Shown: positions 1-9,005, numbered from the stretch's first letter. The stretch is 32,799 bases of DNA from Clostridia bacterium (GCA_017450465.1 JAFSUW010000005.1:1-32799), one strand, 5' to 3'. Numbers and translations are program-made. The notes: generated by a model not told the origin, from the sequence alone.

Positions 1-193
1 AGTTTTTGCCGGTCAAAAAAACTGGATGTTTTTTTGAGTGACGATTAAGGCATGGATGCCGCATCGGAACGACCGGCAATCGTTTTGGCTAGAAATGAAA
101 AAACGTAGCGCTTGTGAGCGTTATTTTTTATATTTTGTAGTAACAAATAATTTGATATAAAAATTTTTCTCAGATAAACAACAATTTATAAAA
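1..193. repeat. Inverted-repeat (MITE-like) element, copy 1, left end cut by window
   Basis: Bases 1-90 match the core of the element at 24241-24532 closely: both contain the block GCCGGTC or GTCGGTC, an A-run/T-run hairpin, a GGCA/TGCC hairpin, then GACCGGCAATCGTTTTGGC. The right end at about 173-190 (AGATAAACAACAATTTAT) matches the terminal sequence of the second copy. The arm between core and end has diverged. No transposase is encoded, so this looks like a non-autonomous element. The left arm lies outside the window. Confidence 0.7.
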
Positions 194-217
194 AAATAGA
201 AGCTACTAGCTTCTATT
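193..217 (-). terminator. Rho-independent terminator of the unknown two-gene operon
   Basis: Read on the minus strand, AAATAGAAGCTA pairs with TAGCTTCTATTT and is followed by a T-run. It starts immediately after the stop codon of the 447-aa gene and abuts the end of the repeat element. Confidence 0.8.
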
Positions 218-1561
218 TTAATGTTCCATTCCAACATTTCTTGGTGGTGCTTTTTCTCCTTTGGTTTCTATCTCCTTAGATTGTTCATCAAACGCTCTAC
301 AAATTTCTAGCAAATCCGCCATACAAGCATTCTTGCTAATTTTTTTATTAAACACTCTATTTCCATCTATATGCTTAGATACATTTACACCTTCCTCACT
401 ATAACTTAAGTAATAACCACTAGGAAGTATTTTAACTATTTTTTCACATTCTATGTGATTTTCATATCTATATAGTTCACTAAATGGCATACTTAAAGTA
501 CCTTCTAAAATTGGTTCTGCTCTTTCTGTCTCATGTTGCCTTCGTAAATCTCTAACTTTCAAAAACAAGTCATCTATTAAGTTAAAATTAACATCTTCTA
601 AAAATGCTTCCCTTTTTTCATCTGAGTCAATTCGAAATCCTTCTTTTATTTTTTTTACCATCATTCCTAGTATTTCTTCATCACTTTTTAGTGAATACTC
701 GTTTCCTTCTTTTTTTATACCAAATGTAGTCACTATTCCTGCAACTTTTAAGTATTCTAATACACTTTGAGCAGATATTTGTTCTTTATCTATCAATCCT
801 TTTTCCATTAGATGTTTTACAAGAATTTTTGATCTATCGTTAGCTGAATCACTAATATAGTAATTAAAACTTTCAGAAAAACTACCAAATCTTTCATTTA
901 CAATTCCTTTATACATAAAATCATGTTCATAAGATCTTGAAATGTCAGAATAATCTGCAGCAAAGTCTATACCGCAATCTATAATATTTAATATATTCTG
1001 TAAATTAAAACTTTCATTCGCTCCATTTTGATTATCTGTAACATAACTAATTATTTGGTCTCTTTGATCACATATGTTTTCTTGTTGCATCAGTATTGAA
1101 TGTGCATGCCCTGCAGCATTTTTGTCAGTATGAAAAACTTTATAACCATTCAGATTCAAAAAATTTCTTAAACATTTTGTAGGGTCGCCTTCAAAATATA
1201 CTATTTTATATTTTTTTAGTTCGTCATCAGAAAGTGGAATTTCTACACCTTTTTTTACCATGATAACCGCATCTTTTGAAAGCTCTATACTAGTACCACG
1301 TGTCCACGAATCTGAAGGAGAAAGACCTGCTATAGCAGTTCCCATATTATCATTATCCATTTCATTTTCATGCACGCCAAAATCATCAACAATCATGTAG
1401 TCTACATCATCCCAATTTCCTCTTCCATCACTAGTTGATTCAACCCTGTTATTTATTGTAAAATGTACCTCGTGTCTATGGCTAGGAGCTGTAATTTCTT
1501 TGATTACACCATTAACACTCATATCACCAACCAACATTTTCTTTCCATCATAGTTTGACAA
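218..1561 (-). CDS. Unknown 447-aa protein, second gene of an accessory operon
   Basis: I do not recognise this protein. It is soluble, acidic to neutral, with no signal peptide or membrane segment. The N-terminal part (about 1-130) looks beta-rich and has a His-rich stretch (SHRHEVHF, about 27-34) followed by many acidic residues; the part from about 140 to 380 looks helical. The start is TTG at 1561 with GGAAG just upstream. The same frame stays open further upstream, running over the end of the preceding gene, so the start is uncertain. It follows the 170-aa coiled-coil gene by about 50 bases and ends in a clear terminator, so the two probably form one transcript. The operon sits beside a mobile repeat, which suggests accessory gene content. 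Its function is unknown. Confidence 0.75.
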   Translation of the reverse strand: MSNYDGKKMLVGDMSVNGVIKEITAPSHRHEVHFTINNRVESTSDGRGNWDDVDYMIVDDFGVHENEMDNDNMGTAIAGLSPSDSWTRGTSIELSKDAVIMVKKGVEIPLSDDELKKYKIVYFEGDPTKCLRNFLNLNGYKVFHTDKNAAGHAHSILMQQENICDQRDQIISYVTDNQNGANESFNLQNILNIIDCGIDFAADYSDISRSYEHDFMYKGIVNERFGSFSESFNYYISDSANDRSKILVKHLMEKGLIDKEQISAQSVLEYLKVAGIVTTFGIKKEGNEYSLKSDEEILGMMVKKIKEGFRIDSDEKREAFLEDVNFNLIDDLFLKVRDLRRQHETERAEPILEGTLSMPFSELYRYENHIECEKIVKILPSGYYLSYSEEGVNVSKHIDGNRVFNKKISKNACMADLLEICRAFDEQSKEIETKGEKAPPRNVGMEH

Positions 1562-1608
1562 AATTCTTCCATGTTCTCCACCATGTGGAAAATAATTTGT
1601 ACAATGAA

Positions 1609-2121
1609 CTAGAATTTTTTATCAGCAGTTTGTTGTTCAAAATCTCCTAATACTTTAATATTTTCGCCCTTATCTGTTATAATAAAATCTTCACCATCTT
1701 GTGCAACATATGGTATTAATGGATTTTCTTCTATTCTTGCTTCTTCATTTTCATATTCTGCTAGTGCTTTTTCATATTTTGGGGTTATTTCTTCCTGTTC
1801 TTGTTTTGCTATAGCAAGTTGTTCTTCTAGCTTTTCAATCTCTGTTTCCAATTCTTTTTTAGTCATATTTTGCTCATATAGTTTTCCTCTATGAAAAATA
1901 TTCAACACTCTATCAATTATATTTACTTTACCACTTGATATTAGCGAAGTTTCCATCTTTTGTTTCAATTCGCCTATTTGGTAAGTTAAAGAACTAATTT
2001 TTATATCTATAGATATGCTCTCACTCTTTATTTGTTCAAAAGCACTTGCTACTGCTTCGTATCTACTTTGTTTATCTACTTGTTCATCTATTACTTCTTG
2101 TGGATTAAAATCTTTTAACAT
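1609..2121 (-). CDS. Unknown 170-aa coiled-coil protein, first gene of an accessory operon
   Basis: I do not recognise this protein. Residues about 10-65 and 85-130 have the heptad-like, Glu/Lys/Gln-rich character of a long coiled coil, interrupted around 65-82 by a short segment (GKVNIIDRVLNIFHRGK) that could be an amphipathic turn. The C-terminal 40 residues look like a small beta-rich tail. There is no signal peptide. The ATG at 2121 is preceded by a perfect GGAGGT seven bases upstream, so the start is secure. A sigma-D-like promoter motif lies about 30 bases upstream of the start. The gene is followed by the 447-aa unknown gene in the same operon; the coiled coil may serve as a partner or scaffold for it, which is inference only. 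Confidence 0.8.
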   Translation of the reverse strand: MLKDFNPQEVIDEQVDKQSRYEAVASAFEQIKSESISIDIKISSLTYQIGELKQKMETSLISSGKVNIIDRVLNIFHRGKLYEQNMTKKELETEIEKLEEQLAIAKQEQEEITPKYEKALAEYENEEARIEENPLIPYVAQDGEDFIITDKGENIKVLGDFEQQTADKKF

Positions 2122-2151
2122 ATTTTTACCTCCGACTTTTTCTCAAATTAA

Positions 2152-2177
2152 CTATCGGCTTTTTATGTTAAAATTTA
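2152..2177 (-). promoter_or_regulatory. Candidate sigma-D (sigma-28) promoter for the unknown operon
   Basis: On the minus strand the sequence reads TAAA, 14 bases, GCCGATAG, close to the sigma-D consensus TAAA-N15-GCCGATAT. It lies about 30 bases upstream of a strong ribosome binding site and start codon, the right distance for a short leader. This is a motif match only; no transcript evidence is available. Confidence 0.5.
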
Positions 2178-2180
2178 ATA

Positions 2181-2206
2181 AAAAAATAAGGCGATTTATC
2201 GCCCTA
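2181..2206 (-). terminator. Terminator after yqeY
   Basis: On the minus strand GGGCGAT-AA-ATCGCC is followed by TTATTTTTTT, four bases after the yqeY stop codon. Confidence 0.85.
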
Positions 2207-2209
2207 TTT

Positions 2210-2653
2210 TTAACCCAACATTTCTTTTACTAAACTGCTTATTGTTTTACCATCTGCTCTTCCTTTGGTCTTAGCAGTTACTGCTGCCATTACTTTACCC
2301 ATGTCTTTCATACTTGTAGCACCGGTCTCAGCAATTGTATCAGTAACTATTTTCTTTAATTCATCAGCGCTTAATTGTTCTGGTAAATACTTCATTAAGT
2401 AATTTATCTCAAGATTTAATCCATCAATTAAATCTGTTCTGCCACTTTTTTCATACTCAGGAAGTGCATCTTTTCTCTTTTTTACTTCCTTAGCGATTAT
2501 GTCTATTACACCATTATCATCAAGTTCTACTCTATTATCTACCTCATATTGTTTTATTGCTGCGCGAACCATTGTTACAGTGTTTTTCTTCATTTCATCT
2601 TTTTCTTTCATCGCATTTTTCATTTCGTCCATTAAGGTTTCTTTTAATGTCAT
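2210..2653 (-). CDS. yqeY: GatB/YqeY domain protein
   Basis: This 147-aa protein is a stand-alone YqeY protein, related to the C-terminal tRNA-binding part of GatB. The family pattern is clear: a helical N-terminus with the basic KKNTVTMVRAAIKQYEV segment, the conserved YLPEQLS motif near residue 90, and the GATSMKDMGKVMAAV segment near 110-125. Length is normal for the family. The ATG at 2653 has AAAGGAGG upstream. It follows rpsU, a common linkage in Firmicutes, but a terminator lies between them, so yqeY probably depends on readthrough or its own promoter. The exact cellular role of free YqeY is not established; an involvement in tRNA or amidotransferase-related processes is usually assumed from the domain. 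Confidence 0.9.
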   Translation of the reverse strand: MTLKETLMDEMKNAMKEKDEMKKNTVTMVRAAIKQYEVDNRVELDDNGVIDIIAKEVKKRKDALPEYEKSGRTDLIDGLNLEINYLMKYLPEQLSADELKKIVTDTIAETGATSMKDMGKVMAAVTAKTKGRADGKTISSLVKEMLG

Positions 2654-2684
2654 TTTTATTCCTCCTTTTTTCTACATGCTTATG

Positions 2685-2711
2685 AAAAAAGCACTCCTAG
2701 GAGTGCTTTTT
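2685..2711 (-). terminator. Terminator between rpsU and yqeY
   Basis: The perfect palindrome AAAGCACTCCTAGGAGTGCTTT, flanked by A- and T-runs, starts two bases after the rpsU stop codon. Readthrough would be needed for rpsU-yqeY cotranscription. Confidence 0.85.
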
Positions 2712-2712
2712 A

Positions 2713-2889
2713 TTATCTGTATTTTCTTTTTCTTGCTGCTTCAGATTTTTTCTTTCTTCTTACACTAGGTTTATCATAGTGTTCTCTTTTTCTAAGTTCG
2801 GTCATTACCCCACTTTTTGCGCACTGTCTTTTAAATCTTTTTAGTGCATTATCTAAAGATTCATTATCTTTTAATTTAATTTCGGACAT
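2713..2889 (-). CDS. rpsU: Small ribosomal subunit protein bS21
   Basis: The 58-aa product is a normal-length bS21. It shows the family pattern: [16 protein letters not shown], a short helix, then the very basic tail ([15 protein letters not shown]) that binds 16S rRNA. The ATG at 2889 is chosen because GGGGGGAGGG lies just upstream; an in-frame upstream start would add 19 unrelated residues. A near-perfect promoter lies about 75 bases upstream, so the gene has its own transcript with a leader of about 65 bases. Confidence 0.95.
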   Translation of the reverse strand: MSEIKLKDNESLDNALKRFKRQCAKSGVMTELRKREHYDKPSVRRKKKSEAARKRKYR

Positions 2890-2961
2890 TGTTCTACCCT
2901 CCCCCCACAATACTAAACATCTATATGAAGCTAATTGCCTGTACACTTAGTTTATACAATG

Positions 2962-2989
2962 ATTATACCACTTATTTACTAATTGTCAA
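2962..2989 (-). promoter_or_regulatory. Sigma-A promoter of rpsU
   Basis: On the minus strand it reads TTGACA, 16 bases, TATAAT: both hexamers match the consensus perfectly. The -35 box overlaps the TGA stop codon of acpS. Transcription would start near 2955. Confidence 0.8.
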
Positions 2990-3357
2990 TAACCAATTAT
3001 CATACAAACTGCATATTCTTTTGAATGTGATATACTGATTTTTATATCTTTTAATTTTTTTTCATTAAAAAGTGATAATGCTCCATTATAAAGTTTTACG
3101 CTAGGTTTTCCAAGTTCGTCATTTGTAACTTCTATATCTTTGAAGTCAAATTCGCCATTAAAGCCAGTTCCAAGCATTTTTGCTGCTGCTTCTTTTGCAG
3201 CAAAACGAGCCGCATAATGTTCATATTTTGCTCTTTTGTACTTTTCACAGTACTCTATCTCAGTTTTAGTGAACATTTTTTTTGTAAAATTATCGCCAAA
3301 TTTTTTTATTGACTCTTCTATTCTACTTATTTCAATTATATCTGTTCCACATTCCAA
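2986..3357 (-). CDS. acpS: Holo-[acyl-carrier-protein] synthase
   Basis: AcpS transfers 4'-phosphopantetheine from CoA to the serine of apo-ACP, activating it for fatty acid synthesis. The family motifs are present: GTDIIEISRIE at the N-terminus with the metal-binding Asp, the RFAAKEAAAKMLGTG segment, and ISISHSKEYAVC near the C-terminus. I place the start at TTG 3357, giving 123 residues, because AAGAAGG lies nine bases upstream and the product then starts with ECGTD, as expected. A longer reading adds 11 residues (SSPARRR...) that are only the translation of a hairpin repeat. It lies downstream of ftsH with that repeat between them. Confidence 0.9.
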   Translation of the reverse strand: MECGTDIIEISRIEESIKKFGDNFTKKMFTKTEIEYCEKYKRAKYEHYAARFAAKEAAAKMLGTGFNGEFDFKDIEVTNDELGKPSVKLYNGALSLFNEKKLKDIKISISHSKEYAVCMIIGY

Positions 3358-3370
3358 ATTAATCAACCTT

Positions 3371-3402
3371 CTTCGGGCGGGCGAGGACACCCGCCCCTAC
3401 AT
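3371..3402. repeat. Short palindromic intergenic repeat (TGTAGGGGCGGG type)
   Basis: GGGCGGGCG and CACCCGCCC form a GC-rich hairpin far richer in GC than the surroundings, next to TGTAG on the minus strand. Related TGTAG-led palindromes occur at 9036, 27900 and 27945. It fills nearly the whole ftsH-acpS gap and ends against the acpS ribosome binding site. Confidence 0.6.
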
Positions 3403-3404
3403 TT

Positions 3405-5231
3405 TTACATAGTTTCTCCATTAGCTTCTTCAAATATTGCATTAAACTCTTCGCCATCTATTTTTTCTTTTTCAAGTAATGCACCAGCTACTGCATGAAG
3501 CTTTTCAATATGTTCTTTTAATATTGATTCTGCTTTGTTATACGCGTCTTGTACTATTTTCTTTATCTCAATATCTATTTGTCTTGCAACTTCCTCACTA
3601 TAAGTTTTAGTATGGGCAAAACTACGACCTAAGAATACCTCATCGTTATCATCACCATAAGTTATAGGACCTAAAACATCGCTCATACCATACTTAGTAA
3701 CCATAGCACGTGCTGTTTCAGTTGCACGCTGAATATCATTTGATGCACCTGTACTTATATCATTTAATATAAGCTTTTCAGCAACTCTTCCACCTAACAT
3801 TGATACAATATTTTCTTCCATCTCTATCTTTGAACGATATGTCTTATCTTCGTTTGGTCTATACATTGTGTAACCACCTGCTCTACCACGAGGCACAATT
3901 GATACTTGATGTACAGGATCTTGTGTTGGAAGGTATTTACTTACTACAGCATGCCCTGCTTCATGATATGCTGTAAGTTTCTTTTCTTTTTCGGTTATTA
4001 CACGGCTCTTTTTCTCCGTACCAACTACAACTTTTACTATTGCATCTTCAACTTCTTGCATACCGATTAAATCTTTATCACGTCTTGCGGCAAGAAGTGC
4101 TGCTTCGTTTAACATATTCTCTAAATCTGCACCACTAAAGCCAGATGTGTTTTTAGCAAGTACTGATAAATCCACATCTTCAGCAAGTGGTTTTTTCCTT
4201 GCATGAACTTTTAATATTGCTTCACGCCCCAATATATCTGGTGAACCAACAACTACTGTACGGTCAAATCTACCTGGGCGAAGAAGTGCTGGATCTAATA
4301 CGTCTGGTCTATTTGTTGCAGCAAGTATTATTACGCCTTCATTTGCACCAAAGCCATCCATTTCAACAAGGAGTTGGTTTAATGTTTGCTCTCTTTCGTC
4401 ATGTCCACCACCAACACCTGTTCCTCTTTGACGTCCTACAGCATCTATTTCATCAATAAATATTATACATGGTGAATTCTTTTTGGCTTCTGTAAATAAA
4501 TCTCTTACACGGGATGCACCAACACCAACAAACATTTCAACGAAGTCTGAACCACTTATGCTGAAAAATGGCACACCAGCTTCACCTGCTACCGCTTTAG
4601 CAAGTAAAGTTTTACCTGTTCCTGGAGGTCCTACAAGTAGTACTCCTTTTGGAATTCTTGCACCCATATCAATAAACTTTTTAGGAAATTTCAAAAACTC
4701 TACTATTTCTTGTAATTCTTCTTTTTCTTCATCAACACCAGCAACATCATTAAACGTTATTTTCCCTTTACCATCATTTAATTTTGCTCTACTTTTGCCA
4801 AACGACATTACTTTGCCGCCGCCACCACCTGCTTGGTTTAAGAAAAATACCCAGAATAGTATAAATATTACTACTATCGCAATTGTTGGCATTAAACTAA
4901 TCCACCATGGTGTTTCCATTGGTAGTACATCTTTATATACAAAACCCTTTCCTTCTTCATATAATGCATCATATTTTTCAATAAATGCCTCTTTAGAAGG
5001 TAATGCAACAATATATTCAGTGTTATCATCAACAAGCTCTACATGTGCTTGCCCATTTTCATATGTTGTAACAGACTTTACCTTTCCGCTATCCATATCC
5101 ATTAAAAGTTCTGAATATGTTAATTCTTTTGTTTTAGTTGTTGTAAAATCTCCTGTAAAATATGATATAAATGCCATACATAGCACTAATGCTATTATCA
5201 ATGTCCATCCATCAAATCTTTTGTTTTTCAA
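3405..5231 (-). CDS. ftsH: ATP-dependent zinc metalloprotease FtsH
   Basis: FtsH is a membrane-anchored AAA+ protease that degrades misfolded membrane proteins and selected regulators. Two membrane segments flank an extracytoplasmic domain (about 8-25 and 105-130), followed by a Gly-rich linker, the AAA domain (Walker A GPPGTGKT, Walker B FIDEID, and the second-region-of-homology arginines in LLRPGRFDR) and the peptidase domain with the zinc motif HEAGH. The length of about 608 aa is normal. I favour TTG 5231 as the start because GGGGGT lies six bases upstream; an ATG at 5252 overlapping the hpt stop would give 615 aa but has no visible binding site. It ends the tilS-hpt-ftsH block, which is conserved across Firmicutes. 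Confidence 0.95.
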   Translation of the reverse strand: MKNKRFDGWTLIIALVLCMAFISYFTGDFTTTKTKELTYSELLMDMDSGKVKSVTTYENGQAHVELVDDNTEYIVALPSKEAFIEKYDALYEEGKGFVYKDVLPMETPWWISLMPTIAIVVIFILFWVFFLNQAGGGGGKVMSFGKSRAKLNDGKGKITFNDVAGVDEEKEELQEIVEFLKFPKKFIDMGARIPKGVLLVGPPGTGKTLLAKAVAGEAGVPFFSISGSDFVEMFVGVGASRVRDLFTEAKKNSPCIIFIDEIDAVGRQRGTGVGGGHDEREQTLNQLLVEMDGFGANEGVIILAATNRPDVLDPALLRPGRFDRTVVVGSPDILGREAILKVHARKKPLAEDVDLSVLAKNTSGFSGADLENMLNEAALLAARRDKDLIGMQEVEDAIVKVVVGTEKKSRVITEKEKKLTAYHEAGHAVVSKYLPTQDPVHQVSIVPRGRAGGYTMYRPNEDKTYRSKIEMEENIVSMLGGRVAEKLILNDISTGASNDIQRATETARAMVTKYGMSDVLGPITYGDDNDEVFLGRSFAHTKTYSEEVARQIDIEIKKIVQDAYNKAESILKEHIEKLHAVAGALLEKEKIDGEEFNAIFEEANGETM

Positions 5232-5244
5232 ATCTATACCCCCA

Positions 5245-5787
5245 TTATTCATATATTTCTGGTTTTAATACACAAATTTCTGGCAAGTTTCTATACTTAC
5301 CATTATAATCTAGACCATATCCTACTACAAATTCATTCGGAACGTCAAATCCTATATAATCTGCCTTAACCGGTGCACGTCTACGCTCCTGTTTATCAAG
5401 TAATGTGCAAATTTTAAACTCTTTACATTTTCTTACGTTAAATAACTGCGTTAAGTTATACATTGTAAGGCCGGAATCTATTATATCTTCTACAATTATT
5501 ACCACTCTATTCTCAACATCAATATTTATGTCTTTTATAATTTGTACATTGCCGGATGAAGTAGTATTTTCATAACTTGAAGCTACTAAAAAATCTATAT
5601 CCATTGGTAAATCTATTTCACGAATCAAATCGGACATAAACACTGACGAACCTTTTAATACACTAACTACAACTATTTCTTCTCCTACAAAGTCTTTAGT
5701 AATTGCGGCTCCAATTTCTTTTACTCGCTTTGCTATCTCTTCTTTTGAAATAAGTACTCTTTCAATATCCTTATATATTTTTTCCAT
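5245..5787 (-). CDS. hpt: Hypoxanthine phosphoribosyltransferase
   Basis: This enzyme salvages hypoxanthine and guanine to IMP and GMP using PRPP. The PRPP-binding signature [14 protein letters not shown] lies near residues 94-107. The N-terminal [16 protein letters not shown] and the purine-loop region ending in [15 protein letters not shown] near the C-terminus fit the family. Length (180 aa) is normal. It overlaps the end of tilS by 17 bases, so translational coupling is likely; the GGAGG upstream of its ATG is rather distant. In B. subtilis, HprT and TilS interact and help activate ftsH transcription; the same gene order here makes a related arrangement plausible but unproven. Confidence 0.95.
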   Translation of the reverse strand: MEKIYKDIERVLISKEEIAKRVKEIGAAITKDFVGEEIVVVSVLKGSSVFMSDLIREIDLPMDIDFLVASSYENTTSSGNVQIIKDINIDVENRVVIIVEDIIDSGLTMYNLTQLFNVRKCKEFKICTLLDKQERRRAPVKADYIGFDVPNEFVVGYGLDYNGKYRNLPEICVLKPEIYE

Positions 5788-7135
5788 ATTTTAAAATAAT
5801 AACCTCCTTTGTCTTATTATCTTTTAAAAACTCTCTTGAAGACCTCATACCTACTACCCAAACTATTCCTTTATCACAAGTAACAAGCGGGATTTTATCG
5901 CGGTCTTCTAAAAGGATTTTATTATCACTAAAAAAATCTTTAATCTTTTTCTTGCCTGTCATACCCGTTGGCAAAAAATAATCTCCAACTTGCCTATTTC
6001 TAATATATAATTTTTTACCAGTTTTTTCAACATCAAACGCTTTAATATTTTTATCTTTTATAACGTCTGATACATCCGATGCTTCCTTAATTTCACATTC
6101 TATATATGTTCCTAGCTCCTCTATAAAAGTCTTCCCTGGAGCACTTATTTCATAACAAAAATCACACGCATCTTTACTAGATTTAATAGTAATCTCATTA
6201 TAATTAACAATAAGTTTCACATCATCTGCAATTTTTATAATGTCACCATTTTGTGCATCTTCAATGATATCAATTGCATTTTTTAGCGATACAAAACTGA
6301 TATCTTTTAAGCTATTTCTGTAACTTAAAATAAAGTTTCTAAGAACTCTACGCTTTATAGCATTATCTAATTTATTAAACTTATCTTTATCAATGATAAA
6401 ACCTTCTCTTACAACTTCCTTATATTTTTCAGCAGTAACCACCTCAATTACATCTTCTTCATCTTTTAGTATCGTGCTCATCCTTGTTACTACATTAAAA
6501 ATATTTGGATTTATTTCCTTCAAATTAGGAATTATGACGTTCCTTATCTTATTTCTTGTATATATAGTTTCAAAATTTGTTTTATCAATCATAGGAGTTA
6601 AATTATTTTCTTTACAATACGCTTCAATTTCATCACGTGGCACACACAAAAGTGGTCTTACTATATTCTTTGTTTTGGCTTCAATCCCAATAAGGCCTTC
6701 TAAACCAGTTCCTCTTATTAAATTCATTAAAATCGTTTCTACATTGTCATTTTGATTATGCGCAACTGCAATTTTATTTGCATTTTCTTTATTTAATATT
6801 TCTTCAAAAAAATCATATCTAATCTTTCTAGCATATTCCTCAGTCGACTTTTTCGCTTCACCTGATTCTTTTACCACATCTACTTTTTTCGAATAAAATT
6901 TAAGCCCTAATTTTTCTGCGGTGTTCTTTACAAAGTTTTCTTCAAAATCAGCTTCTTTCCTTATCATATGATTTACATGTGCTACAAATAAAGTCAAATT
7001 ATACTTCTCTTTTAATTCATATAAAATGTACAACAAACAAAGTGAATCAGGGCCACCCGATACACCAACAACTATTTTGTCATTTTTATCTAGCAATCTA
7101 TTTTTTAAAATATACTCTTCTACTTTTTCAATCAT
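5771..7135 (-). CDS. tilS: tRNA(Ile)-lysidine synthetase
   Basis: TilS modifies C34 of the CAU-anticodon isoleucine tRNA to lysidine, so that it reads AUA and is charged with Ile. This is an essential function. The PP-loop ATPase motif SGGPDS lies at residues 26-31, followed by the HVNHMIRKEADFEENFV segment and the VAHNQNDNVET motif of the N-terminal catalytic domain. The C-terminal domain ends with the NRQVGDYFLPTGMTGKKKIKDFF tRNA-binding region. Length (454 aa) is typical. No strong ribosome binding site precedes the ATG, so expression may rely on coupling with dnaB, 38 bases upstream. It overlaps hpt downstream. Confidence 0.95.
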   Translation of the reverse strand: MIEKVEEYILKNRLLDKNDKIVVGVSGGPDSLCLLYILYELKEKYNLTLFVAHVNHMIRKEADFEENFVKNTAEKLGLKFYSKKVDVVKESGEAKKSTEEYARKIRYDFFEEILNKENANKIAVAHNQNDNVETILMNLIRGTGLEGLIGIEAKTKNIVRPLLCVPRDEIEAYCKENNLTPMIDKTNFETIYTRNKIRNVIIPNLKEINPNIFNVVTRMSTILKDEEDVIEVVTAEKYKEVVREGFIIDKDKFNKLDNAIKRRVLRNFILSYRNSLKDISFVSLKNAIDIIEDAQNGDIIKIADDVKLIVNYNEITIKSSKDACDFCYEISAPGKTFIEELGTYIECEIKEASDVSDVIKDKNIKAFDVEKTGKKLYIRNRQVGDYFLPTGMTGKKKIKDFFSDNKILLEDRDKIPLVTCDKGIVWVVGMRSSREFLKDNKTKEVIILKYGKNI

Positions 7136-7173
7136 TTTTACAAGAAACGGATAATTAAAACCCGCTCTATGTT

Positions 7174-8514
7174 TTATTCACCACCATTAAATTTGTTTAC
7201 GAACTTCGTATATTGGCCAAGCCATACAAGTTCTACAGTACCTGTCGAACCTGCTCTATGTTTTGCAATCATGATTTCTGCTATATTTTTCTTTTCTGTT
7301 TCTGGATTATAATAATCATCTCTATATAAAAACATTACTATATCCGCATCCTGCTCTATGGCACCAGATTCACGAAGGTCACTTAACACTGGGTGATGGT
7401 CTGGTCTTGAATCAGGAGCACGGCTTAACTGCGAAAGTGTTATAACTGGCACATCTAATTCTTTTGCCATTATTTTTAACGCACGGCTCATTTCTGATAC
7501 TTCTTGTTGCCTATTGTCACCACTACGTCTACTACCTTGCATTAACTGTAAATAGTCTACTACTACTAAACCTAAACCCTTTTCGAGTTTAAGACGTCTA
7601 CATTTTGCACGTATCTCCATTACAGTTTGTCCTGGTGTATCATCTATATATATTGGAGCATCTGTAAGCAAACTAGATGCTGTTGCAAGTTTGCTCCAAT
7701 CGTCTTCTTCGAGTTTACCAGTTCTTAGTTTGTTGCTATCTATCATGCCTTCTGAGGCAAGCATTCTATATACTAATTGCTCTTTTGACATTTCCAAACT
7801 AAAGATAGCAACTGGAATTTTTGAACGTATTGCAACGTTTTGTGCTATATTAAGTGCAAATGCAGTTTTACCAAGTGAAGGACGTGCTGCAATTAATATT
7901 AAATCGGAATTATGAAGTCCTGCTGTTTTCATATCAAGATCAGGAAATCCATATGATGCACCTGTTAAGAAACTTTTTTGATTATATAATTCTTCTAACT
8001 TTTCAAAATTATCTACCAAAATACTTTTTACTGGTGTAAAACCTTTTACGTTTCTTTTCTGGATTACATCAAATATCTTTTTCTCTGCACTATCTACTAT
8101 TGTCTGCACTTCTTCGTTTGCAGAATATCCCATATTTACTATATCTGTTGATGCACGAATTAATTTTCTAAGCAAAGATTTTTCTTCCACAATTTTGGCA
8201 TAATGCTCAATGTTGGCTGATGTAGGCACTTTACCAGATAATTCTGCTATGTATGCGATGCCACCTACTGCATCTAATGTACCACGAAGACGTAGTTGTT
8301 CCTTTAATGTTAAAAGGTCTACTGGTTTTGATGCCTCAAACAAATCACAGATAGCAGAAAAAATCTCCTTATTGTCTTCACGATAAAAATCGTCAGGAGT
8401 TATTTTCTCAAGCACACTTGCTATAGCATCTTTATCTATTATCATTGAACCTAATACTGCTTGTTCTGCTTCAATATCATTTGGAAGCACTCTTATCGCA
8501 TTTTCTTCGTTCAT
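7174..8514 (-). CDS. dnaB: Replicative DNA helicase DnaB
   Basis: This is the hexameric helicase of the replication fork (called DnaC in B. subtilis). The N-terminal domain (about 8-110) begins with the characteristic PNDIEAEQAVLGSMI. The RecA-like motor domain follows, with Walker A ARPSLGKTAFA near 208-218, VVVDYLQLM near 317-325, the SRALKIMAKELDVPVITLSQLSR segment and a C-terminal HRAGSTGTVEL. Length (446 aa) is normal, and no intein is present. The ATG has AGGAAGG upstream. It lies directly downstream of rplI and gdpP, a widespread Firmicute gene order. Confidence 0.96.
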   Translation of the reverse strand: MNEENAIRVLPNDIEAEQAVLGSMIIDKDAIASVLEKITPDDFYREDNKEIFSAICDLFEASKPVDLLTLKEQLRLRGTLDAVGGIAYIAELSGKVPTSANIEHYAKIVEEKSLLRKLIRASTDIVNMGYSANEEVQTIVDSAEKKIFDVIQKRNVKGFTPVKSILVDNFEKLEELYNQKSFLTGASYGFPDLDMKTAGLHNSDLILIAARPSLGKTAFALNIAQNVAIRSKIPVAIFSLEMSKEQLVYRMLASEGMIDSNKLRTGKLEEDDWSKLATASSLLTDAPIYIDDTPGQTVMEIRAKCRRLKLEKGLGLVVVDYLQLMQGSRRSGDNRQQEVSEMSRALKIMAKELDVPVITLSQLSRAPDSRPDHHPVLSDLRESGAIEQDADIVMFLYRDDYYNPETEKKNIAEIMIAKHRAGSTGTVELVWLGQYTKFVNKFNGGE

Positions 8515-8540
8515 AATAAATCCTTCCTGGTAAGCAAAAT

Positions 8541-8987
8541 TTATTCCGTTACAATTTGTACCTTGATTTTTGTATTTACACCTTCATAAAGTTTTACTTC
8601 TACTTCAGTTACACCTGCTGTTTTTATCGCATCTTCTAACATTACTTTTTTCTTATCAACTTCTATTTTGTGCTCATCATTTAACTTTTCTGCAATATCT
8701 TTCGCTGTTACAGATCCAAATAATCTTCCACCTTCACCTGCTTTTACAGTAAATTTAAGTGTTATTTTTTTCATAACCTCAGCAAGTTTTTTTGCTTCTT
8801 CAAAATCTCTTTCCTTACGTTTCATTAACGCGCCTTGTTGGGATTTTAGTACATTCATGTTTTCTGCTGTCGCTTCTACTACTAATTTGTTTTTTATTAA
8901 GTAGTTTCTTGCATAGCCCTCGCTTACTTCAACTACGGCTCCTTTTCTTCCGAGTGTTTTGATGTCTTTTTGTAATATTACTTTCAT
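8541..8987 (-). CDS. rplI: Large ribosomal subunit protein bL9
   Basis: The 148-aa product has the bL9 architecture: an N-terminal rRNA-binding domain beginning MKVILQKDIKTLGRKG with GYARNYLIKNKLV, a long connecting helix (about 40-75) and a C-terminal domain containing GRLFGSVTAKDIAE. I use the ATG at 8987 because the protein should begin MKVIL and GGGTG lies upstream; a longer in-frame reading adds ten unrelated residues. It sits between gdpP and dnaB. Confidence 0.96.
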   Translation of the reverse strand: MKVILQKDIKTLGRKGAVVEVSEGYARNYLIKNKLVVEATAENMNVLKSQQGALMKRKERDFEEAKKLAEVMKKITLKFTVKAGEGGRLFGSVTAKDIAEKLNDEHKIEVDKKKVMLEDAIKTAGVTEVEVKLYEGVNTKIKVQIVTE

Positions 8988-9005
8988 GTGCTTCACCCTT
9001 TCTTT

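Noticed and set aside
3358-3390. N-terminal extension of acpS (SSPARRRLIN)
   Set aside because: It is the translation of the GC-rich hairpin repeat and lies upstream of the ribosome binding site.
4187-5268. Long open frames on the plus strand within ftsH
   Set aside because: They are antisense shadows of a well-supported gene, with low-complexity Leu/Ser-rich translations and no binding sites.
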